NCBI GenBank assembly: GCA_902780985.1
Contig: CACZHN010000157.1
Span: 1 to 5,895, forward strand
DNA length: 5,895 nt
Reading direction: 5' to 3'
Source of the DNA: an uncultured Lachnospiraceae bacterium
Lineage (GTDB): Bacteria > Bacillota_A > Clostridia > Lachnospirales > Lachnospiraceae
In this document: in pieces, positions 1-5,895 of the stretch
How the letters are laid out: every line of letters begins with the position of its first letter
Position numbering within the stretch: position 1 is the stretch's first letter
Made by a program: the position numbers and the translations under genes
Notes under the pieces: model-generated
Told to the model about the DNA's origin: nothing
The model's input: the letters and a program-made list of their open reading frames with translations, nothing else
The model's database searches: none

Positions 1-1559
1 ACTTTTAAAACATAATAAAGCAGAAGGCCCAGAAGAAGAGCCGCTACTGCCAGTATCATCATTATAGCCATATTGAAGAAAGCATTCAGATTTCCTCTTA
101 GGGCGCTGTATTCATCCGACCACTCGGTATAAGGCGACGCGCTGTCCAGCATCATTCCCACCGCTATGGATATAACATGTGCCATAAGCATAAGTATCGC
201 ATAAAATGCTCCGGTGAAGATATCGGCTTTCACATAGAAGCATATGATCACATCCGTGATAAAAAGTGCCGGATAGGTAAACATGAAGCTTACCGCAGCC
301 TTTGCATACATCTGTGTCTCATACGGTACCGGAATAAACTTGAGAAGGGCCAGATGCTGTCCTTCTCTCGTAAATGAAGTGGATGCCAGTGAGTTAAGCG
401 CCGTAGCGATAAATGCAACGGATACCACCACTATGACCATTATCATTCCCGCTCTGTCCTTACCGTCCTGATAAAGGGCTATATAATCTGCCAGGAATCC
501 CTTGCTGCCCGTATAGTGAAACAGCATCCAGGTTCCTACCGGCCAGAGGATGTTTATATATGCGCAGTTGCCCGAAAAAGCCTTGGTCCTGAGGATAACT
601 CTCAGTTCCTTAAGGATGCTTGCCTTAAACTGCGAATGCTCCCGTATGTCTCCCGAACCGATCTCCGCCTTCTTGGAAGAACCGAGAGATGCGGCGGTAT
701 AAAGTCCTCTTTGATAGAGAGCTCTGCCCACGAAGTAAAGCAGAACGATCAGCACTGCATTTCCCGCAAGGTAAAGAAGCAGCATGAGGATATTTCCGCG
801 GCTTATGGCTTCTGCCAGCCAAGGTACCGGGAAGAATATGATGTTCAGAGTTTTCAGGAAGAGATTATTTCCGCTTCCCAGAGACTCCACATAGTTTTCC
901 ATGTTAACTTCACCGATTCCTCTGAGGGATACGATGAAGAGTGCCGCAAAGATAAGCAGGAAAAATGTCGATGTCCTGTAGAATACCTTTGTGCTCTTAA
1001 CGCCGCTGAGGCTCGCCATAAGGATCAGGCTGAAGATGGCACAGTATATCATCGGGATCAGCGGTATCAGAAATACTCCGAGAGCCGAACCCACCAGTGA
1101 TATCGGGTGAAATGCGGCGCTGAGTCCGATGTTTTTTCCTACCGCCATCAGGTAGCCTACAAATACGGCAATAAGTACCATGAATTCCATGATACTCTCT
1201 GCTATATATGCATATATGAATTTCGCCATCATCAGATGATGTGCCGGAATAGGCAGGGTTACAAAGTGCTCTCTGTCGGATGAGAAGAAAAGCACGCTGA
1301 AGATTACCAGTATTCCGAATATCATCGAGAAGGCCGACAAAATCTGTATCTCGAAGAGCATTCCCCCTCCGGGATTATCTACCTCTATCAGAGCTTCCGT
1401 CATGACATAGCTTATGAATCCCACGATAAGCGTACATGGGATCATTATGCCGAGAGCCGCAATCAAGGCCAGTACCTTGTACAGTCTTCTCTCCGGCAGC
1501 TTCATTTCCGAATTCTTCTGAAGTATCTTTATAAGGGATCTTACACCTAAGCTGTTCAT
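1..1559 (-). CDS. ABC-2-like transporter permease, large two-lobed membrane protein (partial, 3' end missing)
   Basis: The frame is open from an ATG at 1559-1557 to the left edge, giving 519 codons and no stop, so the C-terminus lies outside the window. The protein is strongly hydrophobic. Likely membrane segments lie at about residues 28-52, 72-92, 115-140, 157-184, 196-212, 256-280, 370-392, 420-443, 450-471 and 495-517. A long polar stretch sits at about 285-330. Two similar short motifs occur, SSDREHF...LPIP...MAKF (93-114) and FTREGQH...FIPVP...YAK (396-420), which suggests two homologous halves. An upstream in-frame TAA lies just before TTG-TGT-ATG, and a weak GTGAG-type ribosome site lies 9 nt before the ATG. 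It starts 31 nt after the ATPase gene and is most likely the membrane partner of that ATPase. No substrate can be read from the sequence. Export or efflux is usual for such pairs, but this is inference. The family assignment rests on topology and context only. Confidence 0.88.
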   Translation of the reverse strand, partial: MNSLGVRSLIKILQKNSEMKLPERRLYKVLALIAALGIMIPCTLIVGFISYVMTEALIEVDNPGGGMLFEIQILSAFSMIFGILVIFSVLFFSSDREHFVTLPIPAHHLMMAKFIYAYIAESIMEFMVLIAVFVGYLMAVGKNIGLSAAFHPISLVGSALGVFLIPLIPMIYCAIFSLILMASLSGVKSTKVFYRTSTFFLLIFAALFIVSLRGIGEVNMENYVESLGSGNNLFLKTLNIIFFPVPWLAEAISRGNILMLLLYLAGNAVLIVLLYFVGRALYQRGLYTAASLGSSKKAEIGSGDIREHSQFKASILKELRVILRTKAFSGNCAYINILWPVGTWMLFHYTGSKGFLADYIALYQDGKDRAGMIMVIVVVSVAFIATALNSLASTSFTREGQHLALLKFIPVPYETQMYAKAAVSFMFTYPALFITDVIICFYVKADIFTGAFYAILMLMAHVISIAVGMMLDSASPYTEWSDEYSALRGNLNAFFNMAIMMILAVAALLLGLLLYYVLK

Positions 1560-1590
1560 ACACAATTACTCACTTTCTGAACTATGCCTG

Positions 1591-2319
1591 TTACTTATCT
1601 GTGGAACCGACCATATCTATGAAGATAGCCTCCAGGTCTTTACCCGGATGTTCCGATTCGAGTTCCTCCACTGTCCCCTGATATAAAGATTCACCGTGAT
1701 TGATGATTATGATTCTGTCGCAGAGCTTTTCGGCCACCTCCAGAACATGGGTGGAAAACAGCACCGCATTTCCCTTTTCCGCATGCTCCTTCATCATGGA
1801 TTTAAGCTCGTATGCCGCCGTAGGATCCAGACCTGTCATAGGCTCATCAAGGATCCATGCAGGCGGATTATGTACCAGCGCAGCAATGACCATGGTCTTC
1901 TGTCTCATTCCGTGGGAGTACTCCTTCATAGGACGTCCCAGAGAATCCTTGATGCCGAATCTCTCGGCCAGTTCGTTGATCCTGCTCTCGCGGCTGTCCA
2001 GCGGAACCCTGTAAAGGTTCGCTATATAATTTATGTATTCGATTCCCGTAAGCTGAAGCAGTATGTCCGGATTATCCGCGATATACGCAAAGTTCTCTTT
2101 AGCCTTGAGAGGCTCCTTCACTATATCAAATCCGTTTACGGTTGCTTTTCCCTCAGTGGGCTTAAGTATTCCCGTCAGCATCTTTATAGCCGTAGTCTTG
2201 CCCGCTCCGTTAGGACCTGCAAAACCCACTATCTCACCCGGCTTGATCTCAAATGACAGGTTATCAACCGCCTTAAAATCCTTACCGTACACCATTGTTA
2301 GATTCTCAGCTTTTATCAT
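1591..2319 (-). CDS. ABC transporter ATP-binding protein (ABC-2/EcsA-like subtype)
   Basis: This is a complete 242-residue nucleotide-binding domain that would power transport by the downstream permease on the cytoplasmic face of the membrane. Walker A is GPNGAGKTT at residues 35-43. The ABC signature is the variant YSHGMRQK at 134-141, in place of LSGGQ. Walker B with its catalytic glutamate is WILDEP at 155-160, the D-loop is GLDP at 163-166, and the switch histidine is H191 in STH. The Q-loop region reads YIADNPD (79-85) and has no glutamine at the usual place, as in the EcsA-like group as I recall it. The start ATG follows an AGGAGG site by 4 nt. The gene begins 19 nt after the small Cys4 gene and ends 31 nt before the permease. 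Length is typical of a stand-alone ATPase. The ATPase call is secure; the cargo is unknown. Confidence 0.96.
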   Translation of the reverse strand: MIKAENLTMVYGKDFKAVDNLSFEIKPGEIVGFAGPNGAGKTTAIKMLTGILKPTEGKATVNGFDIVKEPLKAKENFAYIADNPDILLQLTGIEYINYIANLYRVPLDSRESRINELAERFGIKDSLGRPMKEYSHGMRQKTMVIAALVHNPPAWILDEPMTGLDPTAAYELKSMMKEHAEKGNAVLFSTHVLEVAEKLCDRIIIINHGESLYQGTVEELESEHPGKDLEAIFIDMVGSTDK

Positions 2320-2323
2320 ACTA

Positions 2324-2329
2324 CCTCCT
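2324..2329 (-). promoter_or_regulatory. Ribosome binding site of the ABC ATPase
   Basis: AGGAGG on the minus strand is a perfect core Shine-Dalgarno sequence, 4 nt before the ATG at 2319. This is slightly closer than usual. It lies in the 19-nt gap after the Cys4 gene. Confidence 0.75.
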
Positions 2330-2338
2330 GCCGAATCA

Positions 2339-2524
2339 TCATATCTGATGTCTTACTACACTGTACTCGTCCCCGTTTGTATAATAGGGACAACCTTTAA
2401 ATTTACTGTTTACCAGTCTGCTGAAATCATCCTCGTCCATATTTATGTCGCAGACATATTCTTCATTCTCGTCATCATACGCAAGGTATGCGCATGTATC
2501 ACATGACTTTGCTGATTCTGCCAT
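2339..2524 (-). CDS. Small acidic four-cysteine protein, DUF6472-like
   Basis: This is a 61-residue protein with no assigned function. Its four cysteines are C8 and C11 (a CxxC pair), C25 and C45 (in GCPYY), an arrangement that could bind one zinc ion or an iron-sulfur centre. It is very acidic (14 Asp/Glu against 5 Lys/Arg), with clusters DDENEE at 17-22 and DEDD at 30-33. It has no signal peptide or membrane segment, so it is probably cytoplasmic. I recall this pattern (CDxCxxLxYDEE...C...) as DUF6472 of Clostridia; that is memory, not a search. The ATG shares one base with the stop of the CoA-transferase gene (TAATG), which points to translational coupling, and the ATPase gene follows after 19 nt. 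Conserved-looking cysteines, the coupled start and the tight fit between neighbours argue for a real gene. Whether it works with the CoA-transferase, the transporter or neither cannot be told. Confidence 0.85.
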   Translation of the reverse strand: MAESAKSCDTCAYLAYDDENEEYVCDINMDEDDFSRLVNSKFKGCPYYTNGDEYSVVRHQI

Positions 2525-3864
2525 TATCTCTTGTTAGACCTCCTCCATATCTTTCGCTCTTCGGCCTCTCTTATAAGTTTATCCCTGAAATCGGGATGGG
2601 CTATGGATATCAGATCCTCCGCTCTTTCCCAGGTGGACTTGCCCTCGAGATTTACGACACCGTACTCGGTGGCGATAAAGTAAACCTGGCTTCGCGGTGA
2701 GGTTATTATATCTCCGTCAAACTGCGGTCTGATACGGGAATGCGGATTGCCCGTCTTTCCCCTGTATATGGAACTCATACATATAAATGCTTTGCCGCCT
2801 CTCGACGCCGAGGCTCCCGTCAGGAAGTCCAGCTGTCCGCCGGTTCCGCTTATCTGTCTCGCTCCTGATCCCTCTGCGGCTACCTGACCGTAAAGATCCA
2901 CCGCCACGCAGGAATTGATGGATACCATGTTGTCCAGCTGCGCTATGACATAAGGACGGTTTACGTACTCCAACGGATATGCCGCTATTCCGTGATTGTC
3001 GTCCAGCCACTCGTAAAGCTCATTTGAGCCGATGGCGCATCCGAAGACACCTTTACCCATATCTATATTCTTTTTCTTGTTTGTAAGCTTTCCCGAACGG
3101 TACAGAGCAAGATAAGCATCGGTACAGAGCTCGGTATGCATTCCCAGATCCTTCAGATCCGACTGGGATATAAGCTCGCCGATGGCGTTCGGTATACTGC
3201 CCACACCCAGCTGAAGAGTTGCACCGTTTACGATATAAGGAATTATATGTTCGGCTATCTTCTTATCGGTCTCGTTCGGAACTATCGGGGGCACATCCCT
3301 GAAAGGCTCATGCTCTCCCTCTACTATGTAATCAACTTCCGAGATATGCACACACTCATCGTATCCGCCGTGGATCTTCGGAAGATTTTCATTTACCTCT
3401 ACTATAACTATGTCGGCTCTTCGTACTATAGGTCCCGCCACACCGGTATTAACCGAGAAGTTAAAGTACCCGTGCTTATCCATAGGCGACACGCTGACCA
3501 TGACAACGTTTACCTTGATAAAGAACTCGTAATAAGCCGCATTGTTCTGGAATACCATGGGAATGTAGTAGCACAGTCCCTTGTCACACAACTTTCTCTC
3601 ATAGGATGAACAATGCCAGCTGTGATATATGAAATGCTCCTGGGACTCATCACACTCCGCAACCATGATAGGTCCGTCAGTAAGATTTCCTCTTATCTTT
3701 ACATCAAAGAGCTCATCGCGTCTCTTTGCCAGCGCTCTGTCCAGCAGGACCGGCTTTCCCAATGTACTTGTATAATCTACCCAGTCTCCGCTCTTAACTA
3801 CCCTGACTGCTTCTTCAGGACTGCGGAGCTTACTTCTGTATTCCTCTGAAAAGTCTCTCAGCAT
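2524..3864 (-). CDS. Acyl-CoA:carboxylate CoA-transferase (butyryl-CoA:acetate / 4-hydroxybutyrate CoA-transferase family)
   Basis: This is a family I CoA-transferase that moves CoA between an acyl-CoA and a free acid such as acetate, through a glutamyl-CoA enzyme intermediate in the cytoplasm. From the ATG at 3864 it has 446 residues, the usual length for this family (about 430-450). The N-terminal acetyl-CoA hydrolase/transferase domain spans about 5-190. The glycine loop GVGSIPNA is at 220-227, and HTE at 243-245 gives E245 as the likely catalytic glutamate. The C-terminal domain spans about 270-425 and carries GSGARQISGTGGQLDF at 332-347, a block I associate with butyryl-CoA:acetate and 4-hydroxybutyrate CoA-transferases. 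Another marker is HFIYHSWHCSSYERK at 77-91. A GTG six bases upstream (3870) is possible, but the GGGGG site at 3877-3873 is only 2 nt from it and 8 nt from the ATG. The gene follows the dehydrogenase by 34 nt. The acyl substrate cannot be decided; a hydrolase reaction is less likely. Confidence 0.93.
   Translation of the reverse strand: MLRDFSEEYRSKLRSPEEAVRVVKSGDWVDYTSTLGKPVLLDRALAKRRDELFDVKIRGNLTDGPIMVAECDESQEHFIYHSWHCSSYERKLCDKGLCYYIPMVFQNNAAYYEFFIKVNVVMVSVSPMDKHGYFNFSVNTGVAGPIVRRADIVIVEVNENLPKIHGGYDECVHISEVDYIVEGEHEPFRDVPPIVPNETDKKIAEHIIPYIVNGATLQLGVGSIPNAIGELISQSDLKDLGMHTELCTDAYLALYRSGKLTNKKKNIDMGKGVFGCAIGSNELYEWLDDNHGIAAYPLEYVNRPYVIAQLDNMVSINSCVAVDLYGQVAAEGSGARQISGTGGQLDFLTGASASRGGKAFICMSSIYRGKTGNPHSRIRPQFDGDIITSPRSQVYFIATEYGVVNLEGKSTWERAEDLISIAHPDFRDKLIREAEERKIWRRSNKR
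2539..2546 (-). promoter_or_regulatory. Ribosome binding site for the Cys4 small protein, inside the CoA-transferase coding end
   Basis: The minus strand reads GGAGGAGG here. It forms part of the codons for W440, R441 and R442 of the CoA-transferase (TGG AGG AGG), near that gene's last codons. It lies 14 nt before the ATG of the small gene, which is rather far, so initiation may also depend on ribosomes terminating at the overlapping TAATG. Confidence 0.6.
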
Positions 3865-3872
3865 ACACACGT

Positions 3873-3877
3873 CCCCC
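3873..3877 (-). promoter_or_regulatory. Ribosome binding site deciding the CoA-transferase start
   Basis: GGGGG (followed by AC) on the minus strand lies 8 nt before the ATG at 3864 but only 2 nt before the alternative GTG at 3870. The spacing favours the ATG. It lies in the 34-nt gap after the dehydrogenase stop. Confidence 0.65.
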
Positions 3878-3898
3878 GATTAAAATCCTCTATGGGAA

Positions 3899-5008
3899 TC
3901 ACTCAAAATCAAACTTGTAATCCAGTCCCAATGCATCACGGACTGCTATTATGTCTTTCTGTACGCCTTCGCTTACCGGAACTCCCTTGTCCTTACGTTC
4001 AAGCCATACGTCGTATTCTTTTTCGCCTGCGGTATATATCCTGTCAAAGCCCGGGGCTTTCTTGGAGCTGCGCAGCTCTCTGCATATATTTCCCGCTATC
4101 TTCTTAAATTCTTCTCTGCCCATAAATGCATCCGGATCCACCACGAAGAAGAAGTGTCCCAGATGATACATCTGCGGTTTGCCGCTTTCATCCACTCCGG
4201 TAAGAGCCTTCATGAACTGACCTCCCGAAAGGGCTGCCGAAAGGATCTCCACAACCGCGGCATATCCGTAGCCTTTATAGCCCGCCAGCTCTTCTCCTAT
4301 GCCTCCCAGAGGCGCAAGAGCCGCCGTACCCTTAACCAGGTCCTCTAAGATCTTTTGGCTGTCCGTAAGGGCCTCTCCGCTTTCCGAGATGACCGTTCCC
4401 GCAGGAGTTGGTCGTCCTTCTCTCGCGTAATACTCGATACGGCCTCGCTGTACTATGGATGTAGCACAGTCCAGGCAGAACGGAAATTCCTCATCCGTTG
4501 GAAGGGCAAATGTAAGCGGGTTCGTGCCCATCATGTTTTCAACTCCGAAGGTCGGAGCGATGGACGGTCTCGCATTTGTACCCGTAACGCCTATCATTCC
4601 CTGCTTGCTGGCCATGGTTGCCCAATAACCCGCAATTCCGTAATGAGTCGAATTCCTGATGGCACCGCCTGCCATACCGTAGGTCTTTGCCTTATATATA
4701 AGGGACTCCATCATATGATAGCTGGCTACCATTCCCATTCCGTCATGAGCATCCATGACTATAGTGGTCGGAGTCTCTTTTATGATCTCGATATTTGTAA
4801 CCGGAAGCAGCGTTCCCTTAACGATACGGTCAATGTATATCGGTTTGAAACGATTGCATCCGTGACTTTCTATACCCCTTCTGTCGGATTCCAGAAGAAC
4901 ATCCGCACAGATCTTTGCATCCGCTTCGGGTACCCCATATCCCTTAAATGCATCGATCATAAAGCTGTTCATCACATCCCAGGCCACATACGGTCTTGTT
5001 TCCTGCAT
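3899..5008 (-). CDS. Ldh_2-family NAD(P)-dependent 2-hydroxyacid dehydrogenase (malate/L-lactate dehydrogenase type)
   Basis: This is a complete 369-residue cytoplasmic oxidoreductase of the malate/L-lactate/ureidoglycolate dehydrogenase superfamily, which has its own fold distinct from the classical Rossmann lactate dehydrogenases. Visible family blocks are: the SHG motif at 48-50 with the likely catalytic H49, preceded by SDRRGIE; NSTHYGIAGYW at 119-129, the usual SNHFGxAGxY block; GTNPLTFALP at 161-170; LDCATSIVQRGRI at 179-191; GYKGYGYAAVVEILSAALSG at 243-262; and GHFFFVVDPDAF at 284-295. At 369 residues it is slightly longer than the usual 330-360, mainly through its C-terminal tail. The ATG follows GGGGGAGG by 7 nt, a strong site. 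It lies 23 nt after murI and 34 nt before the CoA-transferase. The substrate is open: malate, lactate, ureidoglycolate, sulfolactate, diketogulonate and cyclic imino acids are all handled by relatives. The neighbouring CoA-transferase favours a role in 2-hydroxyacid fermentation, as inference. Confidence 0.93.
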   Translation of the reverse strand: MQETRPYVAWDVMNSFMIDAFKGYGVPEADAKICADVLLESDRRGIESHGCNRFKPIYIDRIVKGTLLPVTNIEIIKETPTTIVMDAHDGMGMVASYHMMESLIYKAKTYGMAGGAIRNSTHYGIAGYWATMASKQGMIGVTGTNARPSIAPTFGVENMMGTNPLTFALPTDEEFPFCLDCATSIVQRGRIEYYAREGRPTPAGTVISESGEALTDSQKILEDLVKGTAALAPLGGIGEELAGYKGYGYAAVVEILSAALSGGQFMKALTGVDESGKPQMYHLGHFFFVVDPDAFMGREEFKKIAGNICRELRSSKKAPGFDRIYTAGEKEYDVWLERKDKGVPVSEGVQKDIIAVRDALGLDYKFDFE

Positions 5009-5015
5009 ATAACTA

Positions 5016-5023
5016 CCTCCCCC
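5016..5023 (-). promoter_or_regulatory. Strong ribosome binding site of the dehydrogenase
   Basis: GGGGGAGG on the minus strand sits 7 nt before the ATG at 5008, near ideal spacing. It occupies the middle of the 23-nt gap after murI. Confidence 0.8.
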
Positions 5024-5031
5024 TGTTGTAT

Positions 5032-5826
5032 TTAATTCTCTGTCGATTTTATAAAGTCCAGTCTCTCATGAAGCTTTTCGATGAAGGCCAGTGTGTCCTC
5101 ATCCGCCTCTCTTCCCGACATGTAATACTTTATCTTGCATTCCTCTTCGGCACTTCCGCCCGTCCTCGGTTCTCCCCCCATAACCTTGGCAAGCTGGCGT
5201 ACCGTTCCCGCATTTCCGTCTATGATTGCCGTATCGGCGTTAAAAAACTCCCTGTAAAGCGGGATGAAATAATTGAAATGTGTGCAGCCCAGTACCAGTG
5301 CCGAATACTTATTCATATCCAGCCCGCTGTATCTTTCTTTCAGATACTGCCTTACTTCGTCGGTATCGAATCGACCCGTTTCCGCAAAACGCACCAGTTC
5401 CGGCATTTCCAGAAGGTCCACCGCATGGCTCTTATCCACCGCATCCAGAAGATTGTGAAGCTTGTTCTCTCTGATGGTTACGGGTGTGGCCATAACAAGG
5501 ATTCTCTTGTCTGCCGTATTCTGCTTTACCGCCGGCTTCACTGCCGGTTCCATTCCGACTATAGGGATTTTAAACTCATGTCTCAGCTTATCCGCTGCCA
5601 CGGCTGTAGCTGTGTTGCAGGCTATCAGAACCGCATCCGCTCCCTTGCCGATCAAAAATGTTACTATATCTCTTGAATATCCTAATATCTCTTCTTTAGT
5701 TTTAAGTCCGTAGGGAACATGATCTGTGTCCGCATAGAATATGTATTCCGCATCCGGAAGCTTTCCGCACGCCTCATGCAGAACAGAAATTCCGCCTATT
5801 CCCGAATCAAATATTCCTATCTTCAT
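5032..5826 (-). CDS. murI: Glutamate racemase
   Basis: This cytoplasmic enzyme converts L-glutamate to D-glutamate for peptidoglycan by a two-base mechanism without cofactor. The 264-residue length is normal. The N-terminus IGIFDSGIGG carries D7 and S8. The first catalytic cysteine is C70 in ACNTAT, the second is C181 in GCTHF with H183 beside it, and PYG at 38-40 lines the substrate site. The usual YGDT block reads YADT (31-34), and the mid-protein block reads GMEPAVKPA (91-99) where many MurI have IEPG, so it belongs to a divergent clostridial subgroup. The start is fixed by the canonical N-terminus, since no in-frame start lies in the ten codons upstream. The ribosome site is weak: GAAGGA sits 17 nt away, too far to be optimal. 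It is the first gene in the window's minus-strand series, and the dehydrogenase follows after 23 nt. The family call is secure; aspartate racemase activity is a less likely alternative. Confidence 0.94.
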   Translation of the reverse strand: MKIGIFDSGIGGISVLHEACGKLPDAEYIFYADTDHVPYGLKTKEEILGYSRDIVTFLIGKGADAVLIACNTATAVAADKLRHEFKIPIVGMEPAVKPAVKQNTADKRILVMATPVTIRENKLHNLLDAVDKSHAVDLLEMPELVRFAETGRFDTDEVRQYLKERYSGLDMNKYSALVLGCTHFNYFIPLYREFFNADTAIIDGNAGTVRQLAKVMGGEPRTGGSAEEECKIKYYMSGREADEDTLAFIEKLHERLDFIKSTEN

Positions 5827-5866
5827 ACGCCAACTATTGTCTGTCCTTCGTCTGTTTTTTTGCTAA

Positions 5867-5881
5867 GGCCGAAGTCCGGCC
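5867..5881 (-). other. Short hairpin in the murI leader
   Basis: GGCCG and CGGCC form a 5-bp GC-only stem around a 5-nt loop. On the minus strand it is followed by TTAGC and then seven A residues (5855-5861), not by T residues. On the plus strand the T-run comes before the stem rather than after it. It therefore does not fit an intrinsic terminator in either direction. It could be a small leader structure or chance. Confidence 0.4.
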
Positions 5882-5887
5882 ACTATA
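5882..5887 (-). promoter_or_regulatory. Possible -10 box (TATAGT) for murI
   Basis: The minus strand reads TATAGT, close to the TATAAT consensus, about 56 nt before the murI ATG. The matching -35 region would fall beyond the right edge, so this cannot be confirmed. If real, transcription would start at the hairpin and the leader would be about 50 nt long. Confidence 0.25.
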
Positions 5888-5895
5888 CGTTTATT

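Noticed and set aside
516..1100. 194-residue open frame on the plus strand
   Set aside because: It lies wholly antisense to the permease. Its composition is charged and low in structure, with no family motif. The minus-strand frame encodes clear membrane helices.
1..1559. Possibility that the permease region is a pseudogene, since no long complete frame spans it
   Set aside because: Translating the minus strand from 1559 gives an uninterrupted frame to the edge. Only the stop codon is missing, because the window ends.
1375..1563. 62-residue minus-strand frame starting at GTG
   Set aside because: It overlaps the permease start in another frame and has no recognisable motif. The permease frame runs open for 519 codons through the same region.
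1696..2256. 186-residue open frame on the plus strand
   Set aside because: It is the shadow of the ABC ATPase, whose Walker motifs are intact on the other strand.
3136..3609. 157-residue plus-strand open frame
   Set aside because: It is antisense to the CoA-transferase core, including its glycine loop, and has no motif of its own.
3868..3870. GTG as start of the CoA-transferase
   Set aside because: The GGGGG ribosome site is only 2 nt away, while the ATG two codons further has 8-nt spacing.
4355..5676. Two 226-residue plus-strand open frames (4355-5035 and 4996-5676)
   Set aside because: They are antisense to the dehydrogenase and murI, both of which show complete family motifs. The plus frames show none and are rich in Cys, Arg and His, as expected of shadows.
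5855..5881. Intrinsic terminator from the GC stem and T-run
   Set aside because: The T-run precedes the stem on the plus strand, and on the minus strand the stem is followed by A residues, so neither orientation has the stem-then-T order.

Overview
The window is a compact, single-strand gene block. All six genes supported by the sequence lie on the minus strand and read from the right edge toward the left. In transcription order they are: a glutamate racemase (murI), an Ldh_2-family NAD(P)-dependent 2-hydroxyacid (malate/lactate-type) dehydrogenase, a family I CoA-transferase of the butyryl-CoA:acetate / 4-hydroxybutyrate CoA-transferase type, a 61-residue acidic four-cysteine protein (DUF6472-like), an ABC-transporter ATPase, and a large ABC-2-like membrane permease cut by the left edge. 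No RNA genes, mobile elements, CRISPR arrays or long repeats were seen.

The likely host is an anaerobic Clostridia species, probably near Lachnospiraceae. This is inference. It rests on the CoA-transferase type (typical of butyrate or amino-acid fermenters), the DUF6472-like small protein, the EcsA-like ATPase paired with a long two-lobed permease, strong GGAGG-type ribosome binding sites, and frequent AGA/AGG, ATA and GGA codons in all genes. Nothing in codon use singles out one gene as recently acquired.

Layout, right to left. Positions 5827-5895 hold the murI leader, with a 5-bp hairpin and a possible -10 box. murI is at 5826-5032. After a 23-nt gap comes the dehydrogenase (5008-3899). 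After 34 nt comes the CoA-transferase (3864-2524, using the better-supported ATG). It overlaps the small Cys4 gene (2524-2339) by one base (TAATG). After 19 nt comes the ATPase (2319-1591), and after 31 nt the permease (1559 to beyond position 1). No intergenic stretch exceeds 70 bases and none contains a recognisable terminator, so the set looks like one operon or a read-through series.

How the genes might cooperate: the dehydrogenase and CoA-transferase could together interconvert a 2-oxo acid, its 2-hydroxy acid and the CoA thioester, or one could recycle NADH while the other handles fermentation acids. The ATPase and permease clearly form one transporter. murI supplies D-glutamate for peptidoglycan and need not be linked to the rest. 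The window is mostly ordinary core or metabolic sequence. The points most worth a second look are the coupled Cys4 small protein, the dehydrogenase/CoA-transferase pairing, and the apparent two-fold internal repeat in the permease.
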